Below, one piece after another: positions 44,601-55,840 of a stretch of 64,000 nt of DNA. Below the pieces are notes generated by a model that was not told where the DNA came from, made no database searches, and worked only from the letters and a program-made list of their open reading frames with translations. Position 1 is the first letter of the stretch; the number at the start of each line of letters is the position of its first letter. The translations under genes and the position numbers were made by a program. This DNA is from Gorsachius magnificus (taxonomy: Eukaryota; Chordata; Aves; Pelecaniformes; Ardeidae): contig CM067082.1 of assembly GCA_034008185.1 (NCBI GenBank), forward strand, positions 88,473,684-88,537,683, read 5' to 3'.

Positions 44601-47600
44601 GCTCCAATTAGCATAAAATGACAGGGCTGTATTAAGTGTAGTGGAATGGTGCTGATTTGCATCAGCTGTAGCTTTGGATTACAGTGTCGAATTTTTGCTT
44701 GCTGCTGGTGTTCATGATCACAAACTAAATGCACATACAGAGGTTTGTCTCTCTACAGATCTTACTGAATGAGCAGTACAAAGCACAAAAAAGCTCAACA
44801 GTTCTGCTACTAACAAGATTTTACTGCCTTTTTATTTTTTTCTTTCTTTTAAGGATGCTTTCATGACCTGATCCTGCTCTCACTTGCATTGACTCTAGGG
44901 TTTTCTGCTAGTTGTGTTACGAGCAACATTTCTGCTTGCTTCAGTGGAACAGGCTTGGTGCTGGCTGGCCTTGAATTGCAAGGCTGACTGGGAAGGGGTA
45001 TTTCCTAGCTTCTGATGGAGTCATTCTTGCTTACAAAATGTGATTAAAAAGAGTTAAACCCACACTTCTGAGGATATTCCACTCTTTGAGAGGAAGAGCA
45101 CAATAGAAACGAACAAAGCATACCTGTTGTTATTAAACGATCAGCATTATTATTAAATTATCTGCATTTTTAAGAGGACTGTGAAAGAAAATACTTGTCC
45201 AACACTCTTGCTAAGAGTTTTACCAGTTTTATCCCCATGACAATTACTCATTTTCACACAGACAGTGACATCACCATTTCTGCATGTGTTGGCCAACAGG
45301 GCTAATGAGCTGACGCGTTACAGTACTGGTGATAGAACAAGCATGCACTCCGAAATAAATGTCCAGATGGATCTTACAGAGAAACAAAACCCCCCAAATT
45401 ATTGTGTGATAAGTTCTTCTAGGGAAGAAAAATGTTTATCTGATAAAGCATTCTCTGGAAACCTGTGAGTAAATTTGAGCAGGAGTTTTGATTAATGAGA
45501 AGTGTGTGGCAAAACTCAGAACTTCAGCCTTTTGGTATCTTGCCCATGATAAATACTTAAAGCAGTGTCTTGCTTTATCCATCCCAGTCCAATCTTAAAA
45601 AGGCAGTCATATGAAGAACCATTTGCCAAAGTTGTGCTTGTTTTCTATGCTGGTAGTACTATGACTGTCTCATCTCAAAGACAGAAGTCTAAATTTAGGA
45701 CAGGTTTGGAGGAGGAGAAGAAAATAAGAAAGGATGAGATGAGGAGATGCTGGGACAGGTAGGGTAAAGAGTGGTCTTAATGTTGTAAATGACATGAAAT
45801 CCTAAAGGCTCACAAACAGTCTGGTTCAGTCCAAACAACTAATTTTAATTGTTTTGAGGAGCTTTCATCTTATTTCTGTTCTTTCTTTCCTCCTGTATTA
45901 AATCTCTAGTTGGAAAGTTTGGGGGGAGGGGGGGGAGGAGGGAGTGTGGAAAGCTTCATTTGGGAATTGTTGAAGTAGGGTATTTCCATGACTTCTTGTT
46001 TCCCTTAAAATATATTCTTCTTTAAAACATTTATTGGAACAGGTCCTTCCCTGTCACCAGTTTCAGTTTTGGTGAATTGGCATTTCCCAGTGGGCAAAAA
46101 AAAAATACAAATAAATGGTTGAGATGAAGCAATGTCAAAGAGTTTCAATTCCACAAGTGCTCTTGGAGGTACACTTGGGCAGAAACAGTGGAGGTGTACC
46201 TAAATAATTTAGGTTGGGAACTTGCTCTGAGAGAAGTAAGCAAAGGAAACCTTCCATCAGGAAGAAGCTGAATTTAATTAATTTGTAGAGGTACTCTGGC
46301 TCCATTTCTGTATGGGTTTGTCAAGGTAGCTGTACAGACAAGTGCTCCTATTAACTGGTGTTTAGATTAGCATAGCTTGCTTTGGCAAGTCTATGGAAGG
46401 CATAGACACCTCTTAAACGGATATAAACTCCATCCTTAATTGTCTGTTGCATCTATATAATAATTATACCAGATTGTGCCTATAAAAAAGTTATGATAAG
46501 ACCCAATGAGAGTAAGTTAGTGTCTTTTAAGGATTAGGGATGGACTGTCTTATGGAGCGTTTCTAACTCCTAAGAACTTAATGAGAGTAATTTCACTTTG
46601 ATTCTATTCTAATGATCTGTTTGGGGATGAAAGCTTAATTTAGATGCTTTAAAAAAAAAACAAACCCTGATGCAATATTACCACTGCTATTTAAAAAAGA
46701 AAAATGGAAACGTTTCATGCCAGACATGTGGAATGATAATATTCTGATGCTACTTAGTCTTCCTTCAAAACATCACATCTACAAAAATCAAACTCCTGCA
46801 AAGCCTTTACATTTCAACAGAACTGTTTTCTGTCCGTCAACAACCTGGCTTCATCTATCCATTTCCTCTCTCCAGAAACCACACTTCCTCCTTAAGATGA
46901 GATTCACTTTCTGAATAATCAGTTTTCCGCTCACATCTCTGTAAAATGCTCTGCTGCTGTACTTGGGGTTTAGTACTTACAGGGAAATTTAGATTACTCA
47001 ACCTTAGTGTTTGATTAGTGTGTTTTCAGATGTAACCAAAAGTCCAGTTAGGTTTCTAACCACTAAGAGAGAGCCCATAAGCTTGCATTTTTCTTTGTAT
47101 TTTTTTTTTTTTTTTTTTAAGCTGAGGTTTGATCCTACACTTGTGCCTGTGCAGGCAGATTTGTGTCCCTGGGGATCTCAGTTGTTGGATGAGATTGCAG
47201 GACTGGCCTTTTCTTTTCTGATACTACAGGGAAAAAATGCATGCCTCTGGTCTACAAATAGAACTGATTAAAAAGAGCCCTGTGCTTAGGGAGAAACAGG
47301 GAGTAATGTTGAGCTCATATGTTTGCTCAGCCTAATAAAACGCAGTCTTTTTCTTAAAATACTTCTCTACAAATCACATCAGTGACTAACTACTGCTTAC
47401 TCTGACTTGTGGATGAGGGTTTCTTCACTCAGTGATTTTCATGGCGACCACTGAGGATAGATTAACTGCACAGGCTTTTTATCAGTAAAATGGCCTTTCT
47501 CCTATTTGTGTCACATGGAAAGTTACAAGTGAAACTCATGAGTCTAAGGAAAAGGCTATGTGCTGTTTTTACCATTGAGTTTGCATTTAATTTGAGAGAA

Positions 47601-50600
47601 TATCATCCTTTAGAGTGCACTTTGTGAAACTGAGCACTGAATGCTGAGGTATGTGTTACCTTTCCTGCTGCACTCAGCAAATTTGCTGTGTTTAGCACTT
47701 TTTAACACTTAAGTAATATTTTGTTACGAGGGATACAAATCCCCAAAGTAGAATTTGTAATGTGAAAGCAAAAAAGGGACTGTAAGATGACTGACTGGGC
47801 CATTTAAGTAAACCAGATCACAGGAAGCTGTGGTATTTCAGACATGAGGGTAAATGGGGACAATATTCTATCTTGGAATGTAAATACATTTTGCCAACAA
47901 ACTACTAGATATGCTCCCATTCTTTTTGATGACAAAATAGATCTGCCATACAACTCTCTACTATGCTTAATGTATGACTTCTTACTTCATAAATGTGAAA
48001 AATGGGCAAGAAAAAAGATAATGATGTAAAGGCGGGCTCATTTCTGGAACAAACAATGTATGCAGCCGTTTGTTTCCTCCCAGCTAAGACAGTACTTGTT
48101 TAATTGGAAGGGAAAACGTCATAATATGGCTAACTGGCTTCTGCTACTGAAGCCTGTGCCAGAGCTGTCAGGGTGGTGCTGCTTGTGGGGTGGTGTTTCT
48201 ACTTTCTCATGGCTTCAACCAACGTGACTAACATAGACTAGAGAACAGGGTCTGTTCCCTTAGCCATGGTTTACCCAAACCTCCTGCTGAAGGCAGTGAA
48301 CTCCTGAAAAAGGTGGAGAAGACAGGATGGCAGGGTGTGAAACCCTTGATCTGTCAAGGGCATGTTTATACTTGGAAGTAGGCCAGGGATGTTCGCATGT
48401 GAATGAGTTCCTTCCCTATTCTGCTTTATCTACTTTTAAAAAGTGGATAAATCTGAGTGTTTCCTGAACTGTAAAGTTCTAGTTCAAACAGACCAACAAA
48501 TAAAAAAGCTGATGTGTTCCAAGTTGTCGTTAATCTCTATTTGCCTGAGTTACTCCGTGCCTTGTGGGAGCTGTAGTTCAGGGCTGGTAACCCCTGCAGT
48601 GCAGCCTCTTCCCTGGTCAAACAGCTGTGGTGCATCAGCCTCATATTCTGTTCTGCAGTGATTTCCCTTGATCAGAAGTTCTCCTGAAAGCTAGTGGTTC
48701 CTACAGAAAGCTTTCAGAATTTGTCAAAACTGTTTTCCAACAAGAAAATGTTTCCCTTAAATTTTCAGGATGGCAGGGACAGCACAACAGATCAGTTAGG
48801 GGAAACACTGAATCAGGGAGAGTGTTTAAATTATGGTGGTGGCTTTTTTTTACGTGTAGCTTTCTCTAGTTTAAAGCTCATGTGTGAACTGAGGATTAAT
48901 TATAGATGCGAAAGAGACTTTGTGCTCTTACAGCACCTTTCCCGAAGGATTTTCTCAATGCAGTCTGTGCTGAGTAAGTTCCCTCCAATTACCCCACATA
49001 TTTTACAAATGAGATTGCTGAGGTGCAAAAACACCACTCAAGGCTATGCAGAAGTCTGTGGCAAGGATAAAACCTAGGTTTCCTGAATGTCAGATTTGTC
49101 TGAAGGTTCCTCTCTTTTGCTGGTTGCAGCAAAAGAGAGTATGTTTGAAGGCAGAGCACAGAAAGAAGGAATAAAATCTTAGATACAGCTTTTGTATCTT
49201 TATGCTCCTCAGTCAGTCTTCACACTTAGGGGTGTAACCGTTTTGTGACTAAACTTGCAGCCCAGCTATAAGAGCTTGGGGCTTAACTAAGGCTAATTTT
49301 AAACCATGCCTCATTATCTCTGTCATTTGTAGGGTGAGTTTTAGAAGGTGGTATTTTTATTTGATAGAAGGAGCTGATACAGCTCTGTTGTCAACTAGCT
49401 TGGCCAGAATAAATTAATCATTATAATCACCTGCCTCAGGACTCCTTTTTGACTTGCTTTGCCTTTCTGGCTAACGAGATGTGTTACCTCAGCACAGCTT
49501 TATAACATGCCTGCTGTTGATTTACTGTTGCTTGAGGGTAGACAATTCCTGCCTGACAGCAGTTCCTAAGCTTTGCCTGTAAAAGTTGCATGGCAGCCAA
49601 ACCACACATTTGCACAAACAGGCGAATGTGCGCAGAAATGGATAGGATAGAAACTGCTGCTGGCCCTGCTTAGAATGGTCTCTAGAGGACATGGTCTTCT
49701 CTAGCTACTGCTATGGAAAGGGAGAAGGCTTACATACAGCACAACTGCACACCAAAGCCCTTCAATGTCCGTAAAACTGCCAAAATGCACAGCTTGCTAA
49801 CCAGCTGTTTCCTCTGACAGAAGGCGGCAGAGTGGCTCACTTAAGCCATTGGGGCAGGTGTCACAAGTCTGAGAAGAGAGATTCATCATTTTGGAAGTCA
49901 AAGCAAAGATTCCCGAAATCTTCAAGATTCCCAGCTTTCCTTAACACTAAGGATTGTTTTTATTCATCCCTAGAGGAGGAGGGTTTGGCGGACAGACTGT
50001 TTCTCAGACAAAGGAGATGAATGCTGAAGTGCTCCCCTTAATGAGGCTTTTCTTTCACAAAGGCAGTAGCAGATAGTTGCAGCAGTAGCAGTAAAGATCA
50101 GGTTTTTTGCAAGGTTAGGATGATTTTACCTCACTCTTCCATTACTAATAACCCTACAGTTCTCTCTTGTCGATCACGTTTTCAACCCCAATGGGCTCTT
50201 TTTAGTGTAGAACTGAGCAATTCCAAGGGACCAGATACATACCTGCCTCTGATCAAAGCAGGACACTGCCATGAGGTTTGCATCAAGCAAGCTTGCCACT
50301 AATACACAATGAATACTGAAGGTTGGGGCTCTTAGGCTAAATAAATTTGAAGTCAGGATTAAAGCAATACTATCCTAAGTAACAAGAATTGGTTAGTGCT
50401 AAGCAGGTTGGTAGCTACCTTGCTGAGAGTAAAATGCTTCATAAATGTACATGTTTAGTTTATTCTACAGTTGGCAGCATAGCCATTTCTTTAGATGCAG
50501 CATAGCTGACCTTTCATAGGTTGCAAGGAATTAAATTAAATAAGCTATAGATCAGCCAAATTAATGGTCTTCATTTTCTAAAGAAGGTGGCTTGAATTCA

Positions 50601-53056
50601 GAAAAATGCATATTCAGCCTTACTGAAAAATTTCTGGGCAGAAACTTGGAGAAAACAGGTGCTGTAGTGCCTCTGATTTCTGCATCTCATCAAGAAGCTT
50701 GCCCTTAACTGAAATCTTTAATTTTCTCAGTGTATCTAGGGTTTTAACAGTGCGTGCAGCAAACAGGTTTATGCAGAATGTCCTATTAATTTTAGCAGAG
50801 CTGGAGAGGGTGGGGGGAGGAAGAAGAAACTTTGCATGCAGTTGGAGAGTTTTTTTCCTTTCAGGCTTAGACTGTGCAGAGTACACAACACTTGCATTAT
50901 GCTAAGTAAACTATGCTAGTGGTCATATAGGCAGGTCAGATCCTAGAATTAAACTACATAGCACTTATTCCGAGCTAACATCTAAGGCTTCCCAACTGCG
51001 TTCAGTGCAGCTCTGCAGTGTGGTGCTTCCCCTGTGGCCCAAACCAGCCAGATGAGGCATCTTTGCATCGTGCTGTAATGTTTCATGCAGACATACACTA
51101 AAATGTGATCTCTTCTGCTTCTGTGCTGTCACGTCAATAGGCTGTTTACCAGGTGTTCGCTAACTACCTTGGAAGGTATCTAAATGCTACTGTGGATAGG
51201 TAAACGGTACTGCCCCTGAAAAACATTTCACTAGATCTAGTCCATATGGAAAGGAGAAAAGGAAAGAAAAGATGTGGGATTTCACAAGAAAACCCACATA
51301 ATTACTCCAACAAAGATCCTATCGCTACCTCTGCAGCAAGTGCAGTTTTTCTCATTTTATCTTCCTGCACGCCCTACCAAGCATAATTGTGGAAAAGCTG
51401 AGCAAACGAACCTCTTTATAATGTGACTTGGAATGATTTCACAGATCTTTCTCTTGCTCAGAAGGAAAAAACATCCATTCTTATCAAAGAAAATTAAATG
51501 ATAACAAGGAAATAAAAGCATTAGAAGATGTCTTCCAAAGGCGTGACATGAAAAAGACTGAGGTGGGGGAAAATCCCAAACCAGACTGTCTTGCCAATCT
51601 AAATCAGGTGAAAGCATAAACCAGTCAGGAACTTCCTGACAGAGACCTCATCTGCTCACATAACTTGGATATAAATACTATGCTTTAAGTTCTAAAGGTA
51701 AAGAGGATGGTAATAGCTGGAAATGTTGAGCTGGGAATAGGGGGACTGTAGGAACTTTTTAGGCTCCGCAATAAGAGGTCTGGAAGGCCAGGAGAATCTC
51801 CTTGCTCCCTCAGGTACCTTTCCTAACCCTTTTTAGCCACCAACACACTGTGTGCCACCAGGGCACCTGGCAGGTTCCCTGTGAAGGTCAAATGAGGGAG
51901 TGACAGGAGATGGGGAGAGCCTGAGAGGGACAGCAGGAATAAGGGGGGACCCACATAATGCAATGCCTCTCCCTGAATCTTTGGGAGCTCTCAGCTGCTG
52001 CAACATGGAGCTGTTAGAGCTCCCGCTTTCAATCAAGAAATTTAGCTGTAGATAAAGATCAAGTGCACTCTCATAAACTTTTGGTTTGGTATTAAAACAT
52101 CATCATCTCGCTCTTCCAAGCATGGCCCTTGTCTCATCAATCACTGCTTTCTCTTTGTAGTTTCGACCCATTGAGACTTCTGCAGCAAGGCAGTACATCA
52201 TTTTAAATTAAACAAAAATTACTTGGGCAGATGATGTAACTGTTCATTAATTTGTGCGAGAGTTAATCTTATCGCAGCAGCTCTCTTGAGCATATAATGC
52301 AAGAATGCCATAGGCCAGACGTACTTCAGCCTCCCTTGGGAGCCTGTGAGGACACAGGATCACATACTTCCCCTCACCTTCAGCAGCTGCGGTAGCACAG
52401 CTCCAAAATGTTCTACTGTGTATCTCAGTTGCAAATTAAGCAAGCTGTTAAGAACTGGGCCTTTCTCTTCCTCCCACAGCAGTAAAGTTACTGATGCAAC
52501 TTTATATAGTTAAGATATAGGAAGGAAGGATATATAGATATAGTCCACAGGCTATCACTAGACATTAACCACTTACTGCTGGTCAGCACAAGTGACCTGC
52601 TTTGGAGCTATGACATGAAGAAAACACACGCACCTTGTTAGTCAAAGCTGGACCATCGATACATCTCTGCATGGAAGGTGGCACCTGGTAAATATCTTGT
52701 CCCACTAGACCATGACCAGTGGGTATTTGGTAAATTCCCCGATTCAGATGGGAAGGTGGCACTTGGTAGACAGGGTCCCGTGCTGAGGCATGTGAGCTTG
52801 GCACCTGGTAGATCTTTTGCTGGTTGAAGGATTGATGCATATCCTGGCCAGAAGGACTGTCCTGTACCACTGGACCTATCAGGAGTTTCACGCGGTTGCC
52901 TGGAACAATGCCTTGCCGGCCGTGTAAGGAGCAGAGCCACCATCCTTCAAGACCTTCGGTGTTCTGTTCTATCACTGTCAAAATGTCTCCTTTGCGGAAG
53001 GCCAACTCTTCTGCGCATTCGGGGACATTATCATACAGGGCTCTTGCCATAAGATT
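32145..53056 (-). CDS. NEDD9: NEDD9 (HEF1/CAS-L) scaffold protein, exons 2-7; first coding exon not in view
   Basis: Join on the - strand: 53056-52634, 37521-37420, 36213-36112, 35683-34467, 34121-34032, 32654-32145. NEDD9 is a Cas-family docking protein acting downstream of integrins, FAK and Src in adhesion, migration and cell-cycle control. In order: an SH3 domain (ARALYDNVPECAEELAFRKG ... NRVKLLIG), thirteen YxxP motifs across exons 2-5 (YQVP, YQIP, YEFP, YDIP, YATP, YDTP, YDVP) for CRK-type SH2 binding, a serine-rich four-helix bundle, MDDYDYVHLQ (the Src-binding motif), and the C-terminal FAT-like domain. About 810 residues are covered; the human protein is 834. All junctions are GT-AG and phase 0. 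Exon 5 carries an apparent frameshift near 35250, so as written the frame is broken. The initial codons (MKYK in human) come from an upstream exon that was not found. Confidence 0.95.
32655..34031 (-). other. NEDD9: NEDD9 intron 6
   Basis: This intron of about 1.4 kb between exons 6 and 7 contains an ancient SINE (33246-33430) and a small 9-bp-arm hairpin (33015-33041). No other feature is seen. Confidence 0.85.
33246..33430 (+). repeat. ancient tRNA-headed MIR/CORE-like SINE
   Basis: The stretch starts with a tRNA-like head (gcgattaaggtgctggattg, caggtcaggaaagccaagtt), continues actggctttgtgactgatcc and actgtgagacattgcagaag, and ends tctgcttctcctctgcggta. This follows the classic amniote consensus of 'ttagagcactggactgggagtcaggagacctgggttct ... 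ctgtgtgaccttgggcaagtcactt'. It is unusually long for a bird relic of this class. Confidence 0.7.
34032..34121 (-). CDS. NEDD9: NEDD9 exon 6 (coiled-coil linker)
   Basis: This exon has 90 nt, 30 codons, phase 0. It encodes GKEEFERQQKELLEKENIIK and then QSKMELEHHQ, a charged helical linker between the YDYVHL motif and the C-terminal domain. The acceptor is ttatgcaaaacag|GGGAAA and the donor CACCAG|GTATGT. It is nearly identical to what I recall of the human segment. Confidence 0.95.
34122..34466 (-). other. NEDD9: NEDD9 intron 5
   Basis: A short intron of 345 bp between exons 5 and 6 with canonical ends; nothing else is seen. Confidence 0.9.
34467..35683 (-). CDS. NEDD9: NEDD9 exon 5: substrate domain end, serine-rich bundle, YDYVHL (apparent frameshift)
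   Basis: This exon has 1217 nt. The acceptor is tctgtgattcag|GTCTAT and the donor CTGCAG|GTAGGT. The upstream part reads VYATPPSACRS ... GVYDVPPPILQDTKGLQGIK, with five YxxP motifs. The downstream part reads GSTRSNMSTSSTTSKETS ... QDKRLILDPDTAIERLYRLQ ... FVMVARTVPDDAKQLTT ... KSWMDDYDYVHLQ, which covers the serine-rich four-helix bundle and the Src-binding motif. The two parts are in different frames. A TAG at 35253-35255 in the downstream frame and a stop at 35156-35158 in the upstream frame confine the change to about 35241-35255. The exon length is 2 more than a multiple of 3, while both flanking junctions are phase 0. An assembly error, a polymorphism or a real lesion are all possible. 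Confidence 0.93.
35684..36111 (-). other. NEDD9: NEDD9 intron 4
   Basis: An intron of 428 bp between exons 4 and 5 with canonical GTAAGT...CAG ends; nothing else is seen. Confidence 0.9.
36112..36213 (-). CDS. NEDD9: NEDD9 exon 4 (substrate domain)
   Basis: This exon has 102 nt, 34 codons, phase 0. It encodes IYDIPPTSVKGSALPVPMGE and continues AKGLGVYDIPPAKG, with two YDIP motifs. The acceptor is ttctttctttag|ATCTAT and the donor AAAGGG|GTAAGT. It has the same length as exon 3 and a similar YDIPP/...QG or ...KG layout, suggesting an ancient duplication of a substrate-domain exon. Confidence 0.94.
36214..37419 (-). other. NEDD9: NEDD9 intron 3
   Basis: An intron of about 1.2 kb between exons 3 and 4 with GTAGGT...TAG ends; no repeat or embedded exon is recognised. 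Confidence 0.88.
37420..37521 (-). CDS. NEDD9: NEDD9 exon 3 (substrate domain)
   Basis: This exon has 102 nt, 34 codons, phase 0. It encodes VITPVRSGQGYVYEFPSKYQ and continues KDTYDIPPVRPLQG, with YEFP and YDIP as substrate tyrosine motifs. The acceptor is atcccacag|GTAATA and the donor CAAGGG|GTAGGT. It aligns well with the human segment beginning VITPVRTGHGYVYEYP. Confidence 0.95.
41447..41575 (-). CDS. candidate alternative terminal exon of NEDD9, or orphan exon
   Basis: On the - strand a good acceptor, tacttttcttttgcag, precedes a 42-codon open frame ending in TAA. It starts PISFLLKSIFKTKLP and ends with a glutamine- and lysine-rich helical stretch (QQCIEKSEQLIQKQQVH). The composition looks protein-like. 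NEDD9 exon 2 ends in phase 0 and this frame starts exactly at the acceptor in phase 0, so splicing exon 2 to it would give a short NEDD9 form with the SH3 domain, four YxxP motifs and a new tail. No donor and no nearby AATAAA were found, and I recognise no family. It may be chance. Confidence 0.3.
   Translation of the reverse strand, partial: PISFLLKSIFKTKLPSAIQSHKQMVQQCIEKSEQLIQKQQVH
42400..42540 (+). repeat. possible MIR/CORE-like SINE remnant
   Basis: The block gttttacaggtgggagaaat, then gaagcagagat, and later acaggagagctgaaaagg and ctcttaatccca, follow the MIR-type order, but divergence is high. Confidence 0.3.
45920..45943 (+). repeat. G-rich tract (potential G-quadruplex)
   Basis: Runs of six, eight, two and three G bases separated by single A bases, on the + strand (antisense to NEDD9 transcription, so C-rich in the pre-mRNA). 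Confidence 0.8.
47101..47119. repeat. T mononucleotide tract
   Basis: A long T run ending in aagctg, in NEDD9 intron 2. Confidence 0.8.
48935..49110 (+). repeat. MIR/CORE-like ancient SINE remnant
   Basis: The sequence cagcacctttcccgaaggat, then ttttacaaatgagattgctg, aggtgcaaaaa, ctcaaggctatgcagaagtc, and ggataaaacctaggtttcct follows the typical amniote consensus of 'cagcacctttcatccgaggatctc ... ttttacagatggggaaactgaggc ... caaggtcacacagcaagtc ... aacccaggtctcct'. It is clearly recognisable though diverged. Confidence 0.65.
49110..49139. repeat. perfect hairpin, 13-bp arms, 4-base loop
   Basis: ctctcttttgctg at 49110-49122 is exactly complementary to cagcaaaagagag at 49127-49139, with the loop gttg. 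It lies in NEDD9 intron 2 directly after the SINE remnant. Confidence 0.9.
52634..53056 (-). CDS. NEDD9: NEDD9 exon 2: SH3 domain and first YxxP motifs
   Basis: This exon has 423 nt, 141 codons, phase 0 at both ends. The acceptor is cctctctccacag|AATCTTATGG and the donor AACAAG|GTGCGT. It encodes NLMARALYDN through ALTNK: the complete SH3 domain (ALYDN, the WW of GLEGWWLCSL, and PGNRVKLL) and four YxxP motifs (YQVPSSH, YQVPPSH, YQIPTGH, YQVPPSM). The internal Met (ATG at 53048-53050) matches Met7 of the human protein and could start an N-terminally short form, but the canonical start is in an upstream exon. Confidence 0.96.
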
Positions 53057-55321
53057 CTGTGGAGAGAGGAGGGCAAGAAAAACAATGAACAAACAAGCTA
53101 GAATTTTTCTAAAACTTCAAGCACGTTCTAGGTGGAGAGAAATAAGAACTGAATTTGGAAAAAGTGTGCAGGAAATCAAAATAACACAGAAAATAATGCA
53201 GCCCAGCATTCCTCTGTCCCATTTTGGAGAAATTAGAGACTTACGCATTAGCAACACTGCTAGTGAGAACTCTTCCAGTAATACTAGGTCAGACAGAAGC
53301 TCTTTATATGGTCTGTTCACCTGGACAGAAGTCAGGAGAGTTCTGCTCTTGGCATTGAGGTGCTCTTTCTGTGTTGGGGGGCTTGTACCTTTATCTCTTG
53401 ACACTGATTTCCCTATTAATGTGCTCTGTGTACTGCTATAGCTAACTAGCTGATATTTAAAGTAGAACTTGAACAAGACTCTCAGGGACATAACCCAGAT
53501 CAGTTGTTTCCAAATATTTTTACACTTGCAGGATCCTAAGAGAATTCCCACGAAAGGTACAGGTCCCATTAGTGTAAAGACAGCAGGCTGGCTTTTCTTA
53601 GCTGCCACCTGCAGGCTCCTTAAAGTCAGGGACCTGTAGACCACCTGGTGAGAAAACCAGCCTGAAACACAAATTGACAAAACGTCACAGTTTTTGAAAT
53701 ACAATACTCATGTTGGTATATAGCTCTGTGCCTTCTCATTTGTTCTGTAAATCTTCCTTGGTGATGCAGCATAGCACTAGCTTAATAGGTAAAACGCTTC
53801 CTTTGCCCCTGCTGCCTCAAAACCACCACCACCAAAAAAACCCCACCCTGACCTCAAAGGACAAGGTTCCTCAGAGTCCCACTCTCTGTAGAATGATCTT
53901 GAAGAGAACATCATGTAAAAAATACGACTGGTGACCTCAGTGGGAGTCATGCCTTTGCCATTGGGAAAGCTGTACCAATCTATGTGGGCCTGTCCTCATG
54001 TCAAAGAGCGTAAGAATTTAGGTATCAAACATAGACCCATTCTAAGGTAATATGTAACTTGGGAGGAGGCTAAGGGCAAACTAAGGAGTGTCTTTGACCT
54101 GTGTCAACATAGGTTAAGCATTCTTACATGTATTTTGCTTGATCATGTTAAGCGGAGCAGTAACATTAATATAGGGAACATCACACAGATCTACTCCCAA
54201 GCATTTGCCTAGTGTTTCAGGCAGGGGTTGCAGCTTGCCCTGACCTCCATTTTGTTGTGGCTATGCTACCAGCAGTACATCTGCTAAGAAGTTTGAAGCC
54301 AACTCTGAGCAATGTAAGATTGAGGTCTGCGAGGTACAGCTTGAATCAGCTCCCTCCCCTCCTTCTTTGCAGGCCTGTATGGCACATCCAGTTCTGAATA
54401 ATTGGCTAAGCTTAGGTATTCAATGGAAAGTAGGCAGGCTGGCTGTACTGATATTCTTGAACCTCTCACAAAGGCCATGAATGCTTAATTTCTTGGCTCT
54501 GACGATGTTTCCAAATGCATTTGCAACAACTGCTCCATGCCTGCCTGCTTTTTGGTGAAGGCAGTCAGCAGAAGTGGTTGTAAAGTAATTGTAAGCACTT
54601 GAAAAAATATAGGGAGCCCTGGATCTGGAGCATTCCAGCTGAAGTGTTTGGATGCTGTACACAAACTTAAATGGTGCTAATCCACCATAAGATAGGATAT
54701 GCAGCTGCCTTGAAGATTCATCTTCCCTCTGTTAAAGCGACAGCATGAAGTACAGATTAGTGGTTTCATCTGTCATATTTATCCTCCTCCTTGGACACAT
54801 AAAAACTTGGTTTTTTCATCCCCCACTTGTTATATCTTTTCCCATTGACGCACACTGATGTTTTCCCATCATCTCTGTGCTTCATCAAGACAGCAGACTT
54901 CCATTTGACCTTGCTCAGTTCAACTTTTCTGAAGTGTAGCATATAACCAGGAGGTTGTACGAAAAGCTGACTGGTGGATGGAGAAAGGGGAAGCTCAGGT
55001 GTCGCATAAAAGGTAGATGAATATGCTTTTCCCAAGACATGGTGTTGAAACAGGGTGCAGGAGATCAGTTTTCTCTTCTCTGAATGCAGGATCAGCTTTC
55101 AAATGTATGAGAAACACTGGTTTTGCCTTTCATCAGCATCATTAGTGAGGTCAGTATAAATTAAGCTTTGGCTTGGAAAAGCAGGACTACCATTTTGAAC
55201 TCCAGTGTAAACAGCAGCACTGGGGCCCACCATTCTCTCTGATGAAAGTCCACTCAGCTCATCAGTCAACAACACTAAGAAATGTGAATAGAGATAAAGC
55301 AGGGAGCAATTTTGTCCGTGC

Positions 55322-55840
55322 TGTCCTGGTTTTGGCTGGGATAGAGTTAATTTTCTTCCCAACAGCTGGCATAGTGCTGTGTTTTGTGTGTAGGATGAGA
55401 AGAATGTTGATAACTCTCTGATGGTTTAGTTGTTGCTTAGTACTTAGGACCAGTCAAGGACTTTTCAGCTTCCCATGCTCTGCCAGGTGCACAAGAAGCT
55501 GGGAGGGGGCACAGCCAGGACAGCTACCCAAACTGGCCAAGGGATATTCCATACCATAGGACACTATGTTCAGTATATAAACTGCGGGGAGTTGGGCGGG
55601 GGGCAGAGATCCCTGCTTGGGGATGGGCTGTGTATTGGTCAGCAGGTGGTGATCAGTTGCGTTGTGCATCACTTGTTCTGTATATTCTCTTACCATTATT
55701 ATTGTTTTCCTCTGCTGTTTTATTAAACTGTTTTTATCTCAGCCCACGGGTTTTACTTCCCTCCCCCATCCCATGCTGGGGGGGGAGGGTGAGCAAGTGG
55801 CTGTGCGGTGTTCAGCTGCCTGCCAGGTTAAACCACAACA
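55322..55840 (+). mobile_element. solo LTR of an avian ERVL-like endogenous retrovirus
   Basis: This 519-bp element starts TGTCCTGGTTTTGGCTGGGA and ends GGTTAAACCACAACA, so it has TGT...ACA termini. A perfect 5-bp target-site duplication, cgtgc, lies at 55317-55321 and 55841-55845. It has a TATA box (tatataa, 55574-55580) and an ATTAAA signal (55722-55727) followed by a T-rich stretch. No internal retroviral sequence remains. The sequence is of an LTR type I recognise as abundant in bird genomes; 5-bp duplications fit ERVL-type elements. It lies antisense to NEDD9 within intron 1 or upstream DNA. Confidence 0.93.

Larger units (their letters stand above)
37522..52633 (-). other. NEDD9: NEDD9 intron 2
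   Basis: This intron of about 15.1 kb between exons 2 and 3 contains an exon-like ORF (41447-41575), probable SINE remnants (42400-42540 and 48935-49110), a G-rich tract (45920-45943), a T tract (about 47101-47119) and a perfect hairpin (49110-49139). Otherwise it is non-repetitive AT-rich DNA with no recognised gene. Confidence 0.85.

Noticed and set aside
54766..55035. 89-codon open frame on the - strand that looks somewhat protein-like
   Set aside because: It lacks an in-frame ATG at its start (it begins TTG), has no good flanking splice sites, and matches no family I know.
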